Shown piece by piece: positions 45,152-55,708 of a stretch of 64,000 nucleotides of DNA. The notes under the pieces are model-generated. The model worked only from the letters and a program-made list of their open reading frames with translations, had not been told where the DNA came from and made no database searches. This stretch comes from Sphaerospermopsis torques-reginae ITEP-024. GTDB taxonomy: Bacteria > Cyanobacteriota > Cyanobacteriia > Cyanobacteriales > Nostocaceae. Each line of letters opens with the position of its first letter. The first letter of the stretch is position 1. The translations under genes were made by a program, and so were the position numbers. The stretch is from assembly GCF_019598945.1 (NCBI RefSeq), contig NZ_CP080598.1:806001-870000 (forward strand), in the 5' to 3' direction.

Positions 45152-46093
45152 TCAACTCATCAAATCTTGAAACATCGCTGTACTCAAATAACGTTCCCCA
45201 AAAGAAGGCTGAATCATCACTATTAATTTACCAGCATTTTCTGGACGTTTACCGATTTTAATTGCTGCACACAAAGCCGCACCAGAAGATATACCAGATA
45301 ATAAGCCTTCTTCTGTTGCTAATTTGCGTCCATATTTCATTGCATCTTCATCATCAACTTGAACCACTTCATCAATTAATTCTGGACGCAAAACATCGGG
45401 AATAAAACCAGCACCAATACCTTGAATTTTATGAGAACCAGATTTACCACCAGAAAGCACAGGACTTTTACTAGGTTCAACAGCAATAACTTGAAAATTC
45501 GGTTTTCTTTGTTTAATAACTTCCGCTATTCCGGTGATAGTTCCCCCAGTTCCTACCCCAGCAATTAAGATATCAACTTCCCCATTTGTATCAGTCCAAA
45601 TTTCTTCAGCGGTGGTTTCCCGGTGAATCTTTGGGTTAGCTGGGTTGCGGAATTGTTGCAACATAAAAGCATTGGGAGTATTTGCTACTATTTCCTCTGC
45701 TTTATTAATTGCTCCTCGCATTCCTTCAGTACCAGGTGTGAGTTCTAAATTAGCACCATAAGCACGCAACATGGCGCGTCTTTCTTGGCTCATGGTTTCT
45801 GGCATGGTTAATATTAATTTGTAACCACGGGCAGCTGCTACCATCGCTAAACCGATGCCTGTATTTCCTGAAGTTGGTTCTACTAAAATAGTTTTTCCTG
45901 GTGTTATTAAACCCTCGACTTCTGCTGAAATTACCATACTTAAAGCAATACGATCTTTAACAGAAGCGGCTGGATTCATGCCTTCTAATTTAACAATTAT
46001 TCTGGCTAATACTCCCTCAGACTGAGGAATTTTGTTGAGTTGTACTAACGGCGTTTTACCAATAAGTTCTGTTACGTCTTTAGCAATTCGCAT
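45152..46093 (-). CDS. cysK: Cysteine synthase A
   Basis: This 313-residue PLP enzyme makes cysteine from O-acetylserine and sulfide. The PLP lysine is K46 ([11 protein letters not shown]), the substrate loop is [13 protein letters not shown], the phosphate loop is [11 protein letters not shown], and the C-terminal [10 protein letters not shown] serine contacts the pyridine ring. The length and blocks fit CysK more than CysM. It is monocistronic, with no ribosome-site oddity. Confidence 0.95.
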   Translation of the reverse strand: MRIAKDVTELIGKTPLVQLNKIPQSEGVLARIIVKLEGMNPAASVKDRIALSMVISAEVEGLITPGKTILVEPTSGNTGIGLAMVAAARGYKLILTMPETMSQERRAMLRAYGANLELTPGTEGMRGAINKAEEIVANTPNAFMLQQFRNPANPKIHRETTAEEIWTDTNGEVDILIAGVGTGGTITGIAEVIKQRKPNFQVIAVEPSKSPVLSGGKSGSHKIQGIGAGFIPDVLRPELIDEVVQVDDEDAMKYGRKLATEEGLLSGISSGAALCAAIKIGKRPENAGKLIVMIQPSFGERYLSTAMFQDLMS

Positions 46094-47097
46094 TTATTAA
46101 CTCCTAAAATTTTCCTAAAATTATCAATAATCACATAATGAGGCGATGTCTTTATTTATTATACTACGATTTTAATATTTTTTGGTGCTTGAGTAACATT
46201 TATTTTCAGAATTTTATCTAGCAACATACTTTTCTTGTAATTCCTAACTTTATCAACATCCAAAAATATTTGGAACAAATTTTAATTGCTTTTCTGATTT
46301 CTTTAGTTTATTTTTAATTCAGTTCTAATTTGTCATGATATACTGTTATTTGAGTACAGAGTTAATCATAGAAAATCATCTTTAAATATCCTCAAGTATT
46401 TGCCCATAAAGCTTTGCAGTTGAGTACAAAAATCCCCGCACCCCACCTGATAAATGCTAGTACCCCCTCTGCAAAAATCTAGTACCTCTACCCTCAAAAA
46501 TTTTTATAATTCTTACCAGATAAGTATTACAGCCTTTGAGTACAATTTTAATAATTTTAATAATTTCAATTCTGGTGGGGTAAACTGTGTGCTGGGGAGG
46601 CAACTGATATAAACATTTATAGGATTTACGCAGAGATTCCCCTCTACCCCCCGAAATTCCTAGACGCAAGTCTGGTGAACTAGGGGGGACTTCTTAACCA
46701 CAATTAAATGGTGATCTCTATTCACAAGCGTTTAAATTCTGTCAGTATTACTGATTACTAAATCTAGCATATTTTAGGAGTAGATTGGGATTTTTTATGA
46801 ATTTTTAATTTCAATTGCTTGATCAAAATTTATGAGTTCGCCACTTACATTTGTAACTTATCAAACTGCTGGGTTTAAATTTTAGATTTTAGATTTTAGA
46901 TTTTAGATTCACAGCAAAAATTTAAATATTAGGTATCATCTACCAATTTTATATTTTGAATCTAAAATTACTACATCAAATCTAAAATGTGATAGCTGTT
47001 TGATAAATAGCAATCAGAAGGTGCAGCAATAACCCATAAATTACCTTTAATTAGATTTTCTTACTGGGTGATTGTAACCTAGCGAGGTAGAGCAAAC
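46094..47097. other. 1-kb intergenic region
   Basis: No convincing gene: the only frame of note on the minus strand (46457-46669) has poor composition. A TTTTAGA heptamer array lies at about 46876-46910 and AATAATTT repeats at 46546-46567. I could not recognise a riboswitch or RNA gene. Confidence 0.5.
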
Positions 47098-47526
47098 ATG
47101 AAATTAAAAATTTTCAAGGTGCTAACAGTTGGTTTGGTTACTTTAGCTGTACTTTCTCCAGGAATAATAGTTTTTAATTTAATTTGGGGACGACATCTAG
47201 AGTTAGTTAAGACACAGAATTTATCTTGTGAATTCACGAAAATTAATCCAGGTTATGCTTCTTTATCTTTCCCAAATCAGAGTGTAAATACTCTGGAATC
47301 TCTAACTCAAAAAAAAATACCTGCAAATAATTTTTTTCTCCAACTGCAAATGATTGTTGAACAATATAAAATCATCACAATTTTGCAATGGTTGGTTTTA
47401 GCTACACCTATTTGTATTGGTTTGGGAATCATTGCTTACGATAGATATCTTGTTTATCGTGCTGCTGTTTTCAAAGCGCAAGTTGAAATGTTAGAAAGAC
47501 TTTGGCAACAAAGTATTGAACAATAA
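47098..47526 (+). CDS. Small two-helix membrane protein, unknown
   Basis: This 142-residue protein has a hydrophobic segment near the N-terminus (residues ~8-28), an outside region with one cysteine, a second segment (~95-115, ILQWLVLATPICIGLGIIAY) and a charged cytosolic tail with a helical RAAVFKAQVEMLERLW. The GAGG ribosome site is good. I do not recognise a family. Confidence 0.6.
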   Translation: MKLKIFKVLTVGLVTLAVLSPGIIVFNLIWGRHLELVKTQNLSCEFTKINPGYASLSFPNQSVNTLESLTQKKIPANNFFLQLQMIVEQYKIITILQWLVLATPICIGLGIIAYDRYLVYRAAVFKAQVEMLERLWQQSIEQ

Positions 47527-47709
47527 AGCGTAAGAAGTCAGGAGTCAGAATATTGTTTTTAGCAGGGATCTACTTCAAGCAAATTTTTCATAAATTATCA
47601 ATCATGACTTGAAAACTCTAATTAATTGTCAATACTGTATTTTGTATCCTGAATCCTGAAAATAAAGCAATAATTTTCAGTTCTCTTATTCACCATAAAG
47701 TAAATTACC

Positions 47710-47973
47710 ATGTCAGAAGAACGCCAAACTCAGTATTTTAATTTGATTGATGAATTACTCAGATGTCCTAATGGACAAGAACCAGAAGTATTGGAAGCTC
47801 AACCCGAATTAGTTGATTCTGGTTTGATACATACAATGCTACAAGTTGCGACTATGTTTGCCCATGAAGGTAATCAAGATGGCGCTCAATTTTTATTTTT
47901 TATAGCTAAGGAATTAGCGAAACAATTGGGTTTATATCCTGATGTTTCCAATGAGGTTGCAACTCAGGAGTAA
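47710..47973 (+). CDS. Small helical unknown protein (EERQTQYFNLIDELLRCP type)
   Basis: This 87-residue soluble, all-helical protein begins EERQTQYFNLIDELLRCPNG and continues IHTMLQVATMFAHEGNQDGA. Similar segments occur at the start of large cyanobacterial CHAT/TPR proteins, so it may be a stand-alone version of that domain. The next gene begins 2 bp after its stop, so the two are surely co-expressed. Confidence 0.65.
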   Translation: MSEERQTQYFNLIDELLRCPNGQEPEVLEAQPELVDSGLIHTMLQVATMFAHEGNQDGAQFLFFIAKELAKQLGLYPDVSNEVATQE

Positions 47974-47975
47974 TA

Positions 47976-48287
47976 ATGCTATTGACTTCAACTGATGCAG
48001 GAAAAATAGCTTTAGAATTTCTGTTGGCAGACTGGAACATTGCGGAAGAATACAGAGATTGGTTTACTATCATTAACTCGCGGTTAATGGGTGAATATTG
48101 GTACATTGTAGAATTGGGTGTTGAAGGTTTTCCTGATAAATGGTTTATCCAAGTTTATGATACAGGAGCCTGTGACCCGAATTATACATTTATGTCTCCT
48201 ATCTCTGGTTCTGAAGGATATATGGATTTGAAAAATCTACCAAATATTCTCGCTGATGTTTTAGTCGCTGAACGCAATTCCCGATAA
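47976..48287 (+). CDS. Unknown 103-residue protein coupled to the preceding gene
   Basis: ATG two bases after the previous stop. The sequence is mixed alpha/beta with aromatic residues (EYRDWFTIINSRLMGEYWYI, GFPDKWFIQVYDTGACDPNY). There is no signal peptide or membrane segment, and I do not recognise a family. Coupling to the 87-residue protein suggests they form a complex or share a task. Confidence 0.6.
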   Translation: MLLTSTDAGKIALEFLLADWNIAEEYRDWFTIINSRLMGEYWYIVELGVEGFPDKWFIQVYDTGACDPNYTFMSPISGSEGYMDLKNLPNILADVLVAERNSR

Positions 48288-48625
48288 GGTAAGAATTCAG
48301 GAGTCAGGAGTCAGAATGTTTGATAAATACAGGACTTAGTTCAAAATTTATTTGTGCTATACAGTTCAATAATTTTGAATTAATTATAAATGGTCATTAT
48401 ATTAGAGGTGATGCTTTTTTAAAGTTCACCTCTTTTTGTGATTGGTGATACAATTTTGGATTTTGGATTTTGGATTTTGGATTTTGGATTTTTTTGTCAA
48501 CTCCAATCTAAAATCTAAAATCTAAAATTATCCTGACTCCTGACTCCTAAAAATTAATATTTTATTTAGAAAAACCTGCTAAATTGTCATGTTTAAATAA
48601 CAAGATTATGTTATACTAAATAGTA
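48288..48625. other. Intergenic region with heptamer repeats
   Basis: TTTTGGA and AATCTAA heptamer arrays (about 48455-48530) and a probable -10 TATACT just before the next gene. No gene seen. Confidence 0.5.
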
Positions 48626-49003
48626 GTGATAGACGCTACAGAAATATCAATCAGAAATATCAGTCAAATGATTGCTGAAGATATCCTAGCTCAAGAATTC
48701 ACACGAATCTTAGACCATTATTACCCTGACCTTGGGGAAATATTGGAAAATTGCCATGTGAAAGTTATCACCTCTTTTTGGGGACGACCTGCTAGACGCT
48801 TTCAATATATAGGAATTTATTGTTCTGATGACATCATGCCATTAGTACAATCACAAAAAGAAATATTGAGGGAAGTAGCAGAAAATATGGGACTTATTCA
48901 GGTAGTTTGCATAAATGCTAAAAGATTGCTCCGCGATCCACTATCTAAATTAAGACAGTCGGAACCGCGTTTATGGTTGGATTTGCATTTAGTGGCGGCC
49001 TAG
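48626..49003 (+). CDS. Unknown 125-residue protein
   Basis: The frame opens at GTG 48626, with an internal ATG at 48668 as alternative start (MIAEDILAQEFTRILDHYYP). No clear ribosome site precedes either; TTATACT 13-20 bp upstream suggests a promoter very close to the start, so translation may be nearly leaderless. The protein is soluble, mixed alpha/beta (VKVITSFWGRPARRFQYIGI). I recognise no family. The next gene follows after 13 bp. Confidence 0.55.
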   Translation: MIDATEISIRNISQMIAEDILAQEFTRILDHYYPDLGEILENCHVKVITSFWGRPARRFQYIGIYCSDDIMPLVQSQKEILREVAENMGLIQVVCINAKRLLRDPLSKLRQSEPRLWLDLHLVAA

Positions 49004-49016
49004 AATATAGCCAATC

Positions 49017-49352
49017 ATGAAAATAGGACTTTTCTGCAATATCGCCAGTGTTGATGATGATGTAATTAGATATGCTGCTGACAATTCTTTTGGTTTAATG
49101 GGGAGTCCAACTTTTTCTCTTTTGAGATTGAGAAATACTGTCAACAGATATCGACAAATCAATAACAGTGGTGCAGATAAATTTCTGTTAGCGCGGTTCT
49201 TTTTTGTGACTAAAACTGATGATGAAGCGGTAAATAAAGCCTTACCTTTCATCCGTAAATTTAGCCAGAAAACGATAGCTAACTCGACTCAAGTAATGCA
49301 GAATAGTCCCCATCCCCAGAAATCGTATAATCAAACAAATATCTGTTATTAA
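49017..49352 (+). CDS. Unknown 111-residue protein
   Basis: It starts 13 bp after the preceding gene. The N-terminal part MKIGLFCNIASVDDDVIRYA then FSLLRLRNTVNRYR looks like a folded domain, but the last ~20 residues are Gln/Asn/Ser-rich and may be disordered. No family is recognised, and gene boundaries are uncertain. Confidence 0.45.
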   Translation: MKIGLFCNIASVDDDVIRYAADNSFGLMGSPTFSLLRLRNTVNRYRQINNSGADKFLLARFFFVTKTDDEAVNKALPFIRKFSQKTIANSTQVMQNSPHPQKSYNQTNICY

Positions 49353-49524
49353 ATAGATTATTTAATTGAGAATTCGATTATTGGGGATGTTCAAACCTGC
49401 CGCGACAAAATCAAGAAATTCCAAGACGAATAAAATCTCAGCACAATAGCACTCAAACCCTCATTTTTATTTCTGTAAAAAAATCTTGAGAGTTTGCAGC
49501 GTTACAATCAAGAGGTGCAAAATT

Positions 49525-49896
49525 ATGTCTAAACTTCCGTTACTTCCTCCTGATGATTTACCTCCCGTAGAGGTGACAAAACAGGACGGAATGTTACAAA
49601 TGGAATTAGAGCAATCTATTGGCAGATGCTTTTATTACGCTTGCGATCGCATTACCCAAAATCTGCTATCTAACTGTCATTGGTACATCACCAAAAACGG
49701 TACTACCCTGTTATTAATTATTGACGCTCCTGATATAGTATCTTACTGGCATATCGTCAGCAATATTCCCCAATTTGGTAAAAGTTTAGAACGATTTACC
49801 AAAGAAGCAAAAATTAGAGTTTATCCGCCTTTTGGTAAAGGAATGCCCTTTGAAATAGGCGTAAATGAAATTTCTGCTTATCGAGATTGGTTATAG
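49525..49896 (+). CDS. Unknown 123-residue cyanobacterial-type protein
   Basis: ATG 49525 is preceded by AGAGGTG; the open frame begins 13 codons earlier at TTG without support. The protein begins SKLPLLPPDDLPPVEV and has two possible alpha/beta units (GRCFYYACDRITQNLLSN, TLLLIIDAPDIVSYWHIV). No membrane segment. Family not recognised. Confidence 0.6.
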   Translation: MSKLPLLPPDDLPPVEVTKQDGMLQMELEQSIGRCFYYACDRITQNLLSNCHWYITKNGTTLLLIIDAPDIVSYWHIVSNIPQFGKSLERFTKEAKIRVYPPFGKGMPFEIGVNEISAYRDWL

Positions 49897-49976
49897 ATAA
49901 GAATTCAGGAGTCAGGAGTCAGGAGTCAGGAGAAAGAATAAACTGTCACCTGTCACCTGTCACCTGTCACCTAAAT

Positions 49977-50471
49977 TTAAGCTGGTTCAAACTTCAATGA
50001 AACACCGTTCATACAGTAACGTAAACCAGTGGGTTTGGGTCCATCGTTAAATACATGGCCTAAATGTCCACCACAACGGCTACAATGAACTTCAGTTCTG
50101 GTCATGAAAAAAGAACGATCTACAGTAGTAGCGATCGCCCCATCAATAGGTTTAAAAAAGCTAGGCCAACCAGTACCACTGTTATACTTAGTGTCTGAAA
50201 TAAACAAAGGCTGTCCACACCCAGCACAAACATAAGTACCAGGTTCATAATTTTTGTCTAAAGGACTGGTATGAGGTCTTTCTGTACCATGTTTTCGCAA
50301 CACCTGAAACTGTTCCGGCGTTAAAATAGACTTCCATTCCTCTTCAGCTTTGGTGACTTCAAATTTTGTATCCGCAGATGCCATAGATTCTGAACTCCCA
50401 GTTACATAACGTGAAAAAAAGGCTGTACCGACTAAGACGGCACTAATTTGTAAAAAATGGCGTTTGTCCAT
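49977..50471 (-). CDS. msrB: Peptide methionine (R)-S-oxide reductase with signal sequence
   Basis: This 164-residue protein has an N-terminal export signal ([20 protein letters not shown]), then the MsrB fold (from ~residue 45). The zinc-binding cysteine pairs are CAGCG and CSRCG, the catalytic cysteine is in RYCMNG, and GTGWPSFF is the substrate loop. It should repair methionine-R-sulfoxide in proteins outside the cytoplasm. The monocistronic gene is flanked by repeats. Confidence 0.94.
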   Translation of the reverse strand: MDKRHFLQISAVLVGTAFFSRYVTGSSESMASADTKFEVTKAEEEWKSILTPEQFQVLRKHGTERPHTSPLDKNYEPGTYVCAGCGQPLFISDTKYNSGTGWPSFFKPIDGAIATTVDRSFFMTRTEVHCSRCGGHLGHVFNDGPKPTGLRYCMNGVSLKFEPA

Positions 50472-50716
50472 AAATATATTATTGGCATAGTCAGAAGGGA
50501 ACAGGGAACAGGGAACAGGAAACTGATGACTGGTGACTGGTGACTGGTGACTGCGGAAGAAAATTTTAGATTTTAGATTTTAGATTTTAGATTTGAGTTA
50601 ATAAAAACAATCCAAAATCCTTGCATCCAACATCTAAAATAAATAACTCCTACCTTAGAGCCTCGTGCCTTTGTTAAAGAGGAAAATAACTCATTCCCAA
50701 TGTCTAATCCCTAATT

Positions 50717-51127
50717 AGGGGTTGCTGAATAAATCTGAAAACTTTACAGGTAAAGGGTTTCAGCTATTTTGACTTTCAAAAAGAGCAAGCTTTTATGAGG
50801 TGGCAACTGAAAAACCTTGCACTTAATTACTAACTCAAGTTGCTAGTTATTTGTTAAGGCTGGTAATGGGTAATGGGTAATGGGTAATTGCTAATTAAAA
50901 TTCTGTTATTATCCTGTTAATCCTTAAATCCTGGTTATCCTGATTCTGACATTTTCCCTAACTAGCAACTTACGTTACTACTTAAAGAAAAAATCGTTCC
51001 TATCCAACTCTTGAAACTGTCACCTGTCACCTGTCACCTGTCACCTGTCACCTGTAACCTGTCACCTGTCACCTGTCACCTGTCACCTGTCACTGGTCCT
51101 TCACAGATAACTTTTTCAGCAAACCCT
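50717..51127. mobile_element. MITE family B, copy 1, carrying a nested insertion
   Basis: Ends AGGGGTTGCTGAATAAAT and TAACTTTTTCAGCAAACCCT, inverted to each other, flanked by AATT on both sides (50713-50716, 51128-51131). It matches the reverse complement of copy 2 (54373-54598), for example GGTGGCAACTGAAAAACCTT and CGTTCCTATCCAACTCTTGA. It is longer because of a nested element (50833-50974) and an expanded GTCACCT array (51016-51092). Confidence 0.88.
50833..50980. mobile_element. Element nested inside MITE B
   Basis: Inverted ends AAGTTGCTAGTTA (50837-50849) and TAACTAGCAACTT (50959-50971). TTACTA is duplicated at 50827-50832 and 50975-50980. It is absent at the same place in MITE B copy 2, which gives the empty site. 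Inside it lies an ATCCTG...GATTCTGAC repeat and a GGTAATG heptamer array. Confidence 0.85.
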
Positions 51128-51160
51128 AATTAATAAAGGTTAGCGTTTAGTTTGAACTTG

Positions 51161-51709
51161 CTATGCTCCTGTATAACCAGTTACTAGCCATATTATAGCT
51201 CTAGCTCCATCGCGGATAGCTTTTTCGATAGGTTCCGGTGCGGTTTTTGAGGGAACAGATACCGCTTTAAATTCAATACCTCGACTACCCAAAACAATCT
51301 CACCAATTACACAAGCACGGCGCATATGAAAATCAGAAGTAATTAAATAAACGCTCTTGATACCCCTTGCTTGCAAATCATCTACCAACGTAGTAAAATT
51401 AGTAACTGTATCAACAGCCTCATAATCTAAATATAAACGCTTAGGATTAATTCCAGCTTTAACAAAGATTTGTTTCGTATAGCTAGGTGGACTACCACCA
51501 GTAATCCATATTGGTATATTGGGATGCTTTTTGGCAAATTCAGCAGTAAACTTCTCCCTTTCTAAACGTTTAGTAGAACCGCCCAAAACTAAGACTGCTT
51601 GTGGATGTACAAACTGATTTTGTATTTCTTTGTATCCCCACCATATAAACAGGGGTAGGATAAAAGACATAAACCGCAAAGATTTACCTTTAAACAATAG
51701 CTTTTTCAA
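51161..51709 (-). CDS. YdcF/SanA-like (DUF218) protein
   Basis: This 182-residue protein has an N-terminal membrane anchor (about residues 12-28) and the DUF218 core: AVLVLGGSTKRLEREKFT, PIWITGGSPPSYTK, DTVTNFTTLVDDL, VYLITSDFHMRRA. The family is often membrane-bound and linked to envelope functions; the reaction is unclear. No operon partners. Confidence 0.82.
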   Translation of the reverse strand: MKKLLFKGKSLRFMSFILPLFIWWGYKEIQNQFVHPQAVLVLGGSTKRLEREKFTAEFAKKHPNIPIWITGGSPPSYTKQIFVKAGINPKRLYLDYEAVDTVTNFTTLVDDLQARGIKSVYLITSDFHMRRACVIGEIVLGSRGIEFKAVSVPSKTAPEPIEKAIRDGARAIIWLVTGYTGA

Positions 51710-51959
51710 GGCTGTGTAAGTGTGTTTGCGAACATAAAAATTTTATCTAAAAAATTTTATCTAAAAAATTATTTAGATTAGGAAATTTTGGCAAAATAAA
51801 CCTAAATCAGAACTTGGTAGATGCTTATGTATAAAAGTATGTATCCACGATATAAATAGGGTCGCTTTCTTCGATGCACTATCCTAACTTATATCAGACA
51901 ATTTATCATAGAGGTTAAGACCAATTAATTGTTCAACTTTGCAGTTTAATGTAAATATA

Positions 51960-52033
51960 CGGGACTGGTGCGACTTGAACGCACGGCCTGTCGCTTAGGA
52001 GGCGACCGCTCTATCCAACTGAGCTACAGCCCC
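51960..52033 (-). tRNA. trnR: tRNA-Arg (anticodon CCT)
   Basis: A 74-nt cloverleaf on the minus strand: acceptor GGGGCTG/CAGTCCC, D arm AGCTCAGTTGGATAGAGC, anticodon stem GTCGC/GCGAC with loop CTCCTAA, and T arm with GTTCAAGTC. No encoded CCA. Confidence 0.96.
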
Positions 52034-52067
52034 AAATGAACAAACATCTACAATGATAGCAGTAGAT

Positions 52068-53171
<1,104 letters not shown>

Positions 53172-53227
53172 TCATTTTTTGGCTATTTTTTAGGATCTGC
53201 GATCGCTAACAACTATTACACCTCAAT

Positions 53228-53770
53228 ATGAACATTAATCAAGCTTACAAAATTCTGGGTTTAAAACTCGGTGCATCTATTGACGAAGTTAAACAAGCGT
53301 ATCGTCAGATGGCTAAAACTTGGCATCCAGACAGATTTTTAGAATCCCAGCAAAAGCTGGCCGCAGAAGCAAAAATCAAGGAAATCAATCAAGCCTATGA
53401 CACATTAAAATCTTATCAACCAACAGAGATAAATTCAGCGGCTTCTAGTTCCATCAAAGTTGATTCCAATCACACAACTGCGGAAACCTTCTACTATCGG
53501 GCAATGGAAAAAGCCCAAAAAGGTAAATATAGTGAAGCTATTGAAGATTTTACCCAAGCAATTCGTATGAACCCCAATTATATAGAAGCTTATAGATACC
53601 GGGGGCTTGCTTGTTCAAAATTGGGATATGAAAACAGGGCTAAATCTGATTTGAAAAATGCCAGTATAGGATTTGATGAAGCGGTGTATTCCATTGCCTT
53701 TAGTCCAAATGGTGAGACTTTAGCTGCTAGTAGTGGTGAAAAAACTATTACTCTGCTTACAGATCAATGA
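53228..53770 (+). CDS. DnaJ-TPR protein with a truncated WD40 part
   Basis: This 180-residue protein has a J domain (residues 1-65; MAKTWHPDRF holds the HPD motif that stimulates DnaK), a TPR unit pair (about 85-145; AIEDFTQAIRMNPNYIEAYR) and then only one WD40 fragment (VYSIAFSPNGETLAASSGEK) before the stop. Related cyanobacterial proteins continue with a full WD40 propeller, so most of the propeller seems deleted and a single blade joined to the end. It may still work as a J-TPR protein. Pseudogene status cannot be excluded. Confidence 0.78.
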   Translation: MNINQAYKILGLKLGASIDEVKQAYRQMAKTWHPDRFLESQQKLAAEAKIKEINQAYDTLKSYQPTEINSAASSSIKVDSNHTTAETFYYRAMEKAQKGKYSEAIEDFTQAIRMNPNYIEAYRYRGLACSKLGYENRAKSDLKNASIGFDEAVYSIAFSPNGETLAASSGEKTITLLTDQ

Positions 53771-54246
53771 GTCTGTAACTTTCAACAAAACTTGATCATT
53801 TTTAAGCAATATTTGACAATTGTTGCGAGATCTTACAGAAAATCAACTTTAGTAAATATATCACACACAGTCAAAAATTCATGCTAGATTATTTTCATGG
53901 TACAGAAAGGTTAAAAGTTCAAACAAAAACAACTGAATTAGAGCCTGTACCTCCTGCTCTAATGTCATCGCAATCACGGTTAGGTTGTGGCTTCCAAGTG
54001 TTTTAGCCTTGATTTCATCGAGTTGTAATTGGAGGTTTTTAAACGCATAGCCAGAAATGCCTGCCTAGTTGGAATGAAGGATGCACAATTCTGATTGGTA
54101 GATTGCGAATCGGGTCCACCTTAGTTGATGTAGTCAATTCGGATTTTCCCATTTTTTTGAATTATTTAGTTACAAACAAACCACTGTAATTTGCTGATGT
54201 CTCTCTGTCGCAACTTACGGTGGTTTATGGTTTGGGTAGCTTTCAA

Positions 54247-54372
54247 TAATGGACAATTAACAATGAACAATTGACAATTACCGCTTTGGTTCAAGTCAGA
54301 GGATTGAAAAAGCGGAATTTTTTGGTTTTTTCCCCTGGAAAGGGGCGGGTTTAAACCTGTAATGAAACAATT
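54247..54372 (+). repeat. Dispersed element family C, copy 3
   Basis: Contains GAGGATTGAAAAAGCGGA, a GGTTTTTTCCCC run, GGAAAGGGGCGGGTTTAAAC and AATGAAACAATT, matching copies at 3176-3294 and 39112-39209. It is followed immediately by MITE B copy 2. The rest of the spacer 53771-54246 shows no gene. Confidence 0.8.
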
Positions 54373-54598
54373 AGGGTTTGCTGAAAAAGTTATCTGTGAA
54401 GGATCAGTGACAGGTGCTACGCCACGGTGCTACGCGACGGTGACAGTTTCAAGAGTTGGATAGGAACGATTTTTTCTTTAAGTAGGAATTAAGTGCAAGG
54501 TTTTTCAGTTGCCACCTCATAAAAGCTTGCACTTTTTGAAAGTCAAAATAGCTAAAACCCTTTACCTGTAAAGTTTTCAGATTTATTCAGCAAGCCCC
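54373..54598. mobile_element. MITE family B, copy 2
   Basis: A 226-bp element with inverted ends AGGGTTTGCTGAAAAAGTTA and ATTTATTCAGCAAGCCCC, flanked by AATT (54369-54372 and 54599-54602). It is inverted relative to copy 1 and lacks the nested insertion. Confidence 0.88.
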
Positions 54599-54773
54599 AA
54601 TTATCAATTATCAATTGACAAAAGTGCGAGTAAGACTAGCCATTGCCCAAAACGCACAATGTCGCCTCCACAATAATTTAAAGTTTATATTGTGGCGGAC
54701 ATCGAGTATCATGCAAGCTGTTTAATCTAAAAATATAGTTAAATATAGTTGTTTCTGTGCAGGGGAAGAAAAA

Positions 54774-55079
54774 ATGAGGGTTTGGCTTGCCTGTTTCTTT
54801 GTATTATTTGCTTTGGCAGAATTTTTTGACTGGGTGAAAGACTTATCTCTACCATTACCTATCTATATTTTAGGCGGAGCATTTTTAGCGGTTGTTTCCA
54901 ATTACGATAAAATCGTCGGTTCTTATTTCGGTGAAGTACAAGCAGAAATATTACCAGAACCATCAAAGTTAGACACATCAACTCCATCAACTCCAATTTC
55001 ATCAACCATTTCATCAAATCCCATTGCTGTCACAATGCTAACTCCTGTAGAAGAAGTAAACAAACCCTCACAGGAATAA
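54774..55079 (+). CDS. Small membrane protein with Ser/Thr/Pro-rich tail, unknown
   Basis: This 101-residue protein has two hydrophobic segments (residues ~2-17 and ~27-44, LPIYILGGAFLAVVSN) and a low-complexity tail rich in Ser, Thr and Pro (residues 65-101). A good ribosome site (AGGGGAAG) precedes the ATG. Similar short proteins are common in cyanobacteria without known function. Confidence 0.6.
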   Translation: MRVWLACFFVLFALAEFFDWVKDLSLPLPIYILGGAFLAVVSNYDKIVGSYFGEVQAEILPEPSKLDTSTPSTPISSTISSNPIAVTMLTPVEEVNKPSQE

Positions 55080-55149
55080 ATAAGAACATTCTATACAATT
55101 GAAATTAACTAACTGATAAACTGTGGGAACAGGGAACACACCCAACACA

Positions 55150-55180
55150 CCCCACCCTAACCCTGCGGGTTAGGGTGGGG
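55150..55180. repeat. Perfect 14-bp hairpin
   Basis: CCCCACCCTAACCC, loop TGC, GGGTTAGGGTGGGG, between two converging genes. There is no T tract, so it is either a factor-dependent bidirectional terminator or a REP-like repeat. Confidence 0.7.
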
Positions 55181-55287
55181 TCAAATAATATTCGATACAC
55201 TAATCATGACTTTCCAAACATCCTCTTAGACGCAAAGTTTCAAATTCTGAATTTCTAAATTTGATACCTGAGTTCAGCAAAGCAAAA

Positions 55288-55626
55288 TTAACCAAATATA
55301 TTTGGGTTTACACCGAGGAAAGTTAAAGCCATTTTTACAGCTTTTCGGTTTTCTTTATTCAGATTTGAATATTGTTTGACAATTGCTGGAACAGCCTGTT
55401 TAATTGCTAAGTTAATTGTACCCGCAGCAAGGGGTATTCCTAAATATCCCAGTCCTCCAGTTACCATACCTATAGCACTTAAAGTGGCGATAACCACAGC
55501 CAATAAACCCATTAGTTCTGCACTAATTCCTGAAAGAATTATTAAGCCTTTAATAATATCTCCAGCATTAAATGATTCTTTCAACTTTTCCATCTCATTA
55601 TTGAGATCATTTTCTAATTGAGACAT
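55288..55626 (-). CDS. Small hydrophobic membrane protein, unknown
   Basis: This 112-residue protein has a charged N-terminus, a long hydrophobic double segment (about residues 25-75, rich in Gly/Ala/Ile, such as GLLAVVIATLSAIGMVTGGL) and a basic C-terminus (NLNKENRKAVKMALTFLGV). The layout fits a small membrane-inserting or pore-type protein, but that is inference. An AAAGGAT ribosome site precedes the ATG. It is the last gene of a minus-strand cluster of four small unknowns. Confidence 0.6.
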   Translation of the reverse strand: MSQLENDLNNEMEKLKESFNAGDIIKGLIILSGISAELMGLLAVVIATLSAIGMVTGGLGYLGIPLAAGTINLAIKQAVPAIVKQYSNLNKENRKAVKMALTFLGVNPNIFG

Positions 55627-55708
55627 AATTTATCCTTTGGTTGTAAATGTAAATATTGAATGTCCATAAGGTTAGTGAGTTGGTAGTTTATTTCCACAAA
55701 TATGCTCA

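Noticed and set aside
46457-46669. A 70-codon minus-strand frame in the long spacer upstream of cysK
   Set aside because: Low-complexity IIKIIKIV-type sequence from AATAATTTT repeats; no start signal.
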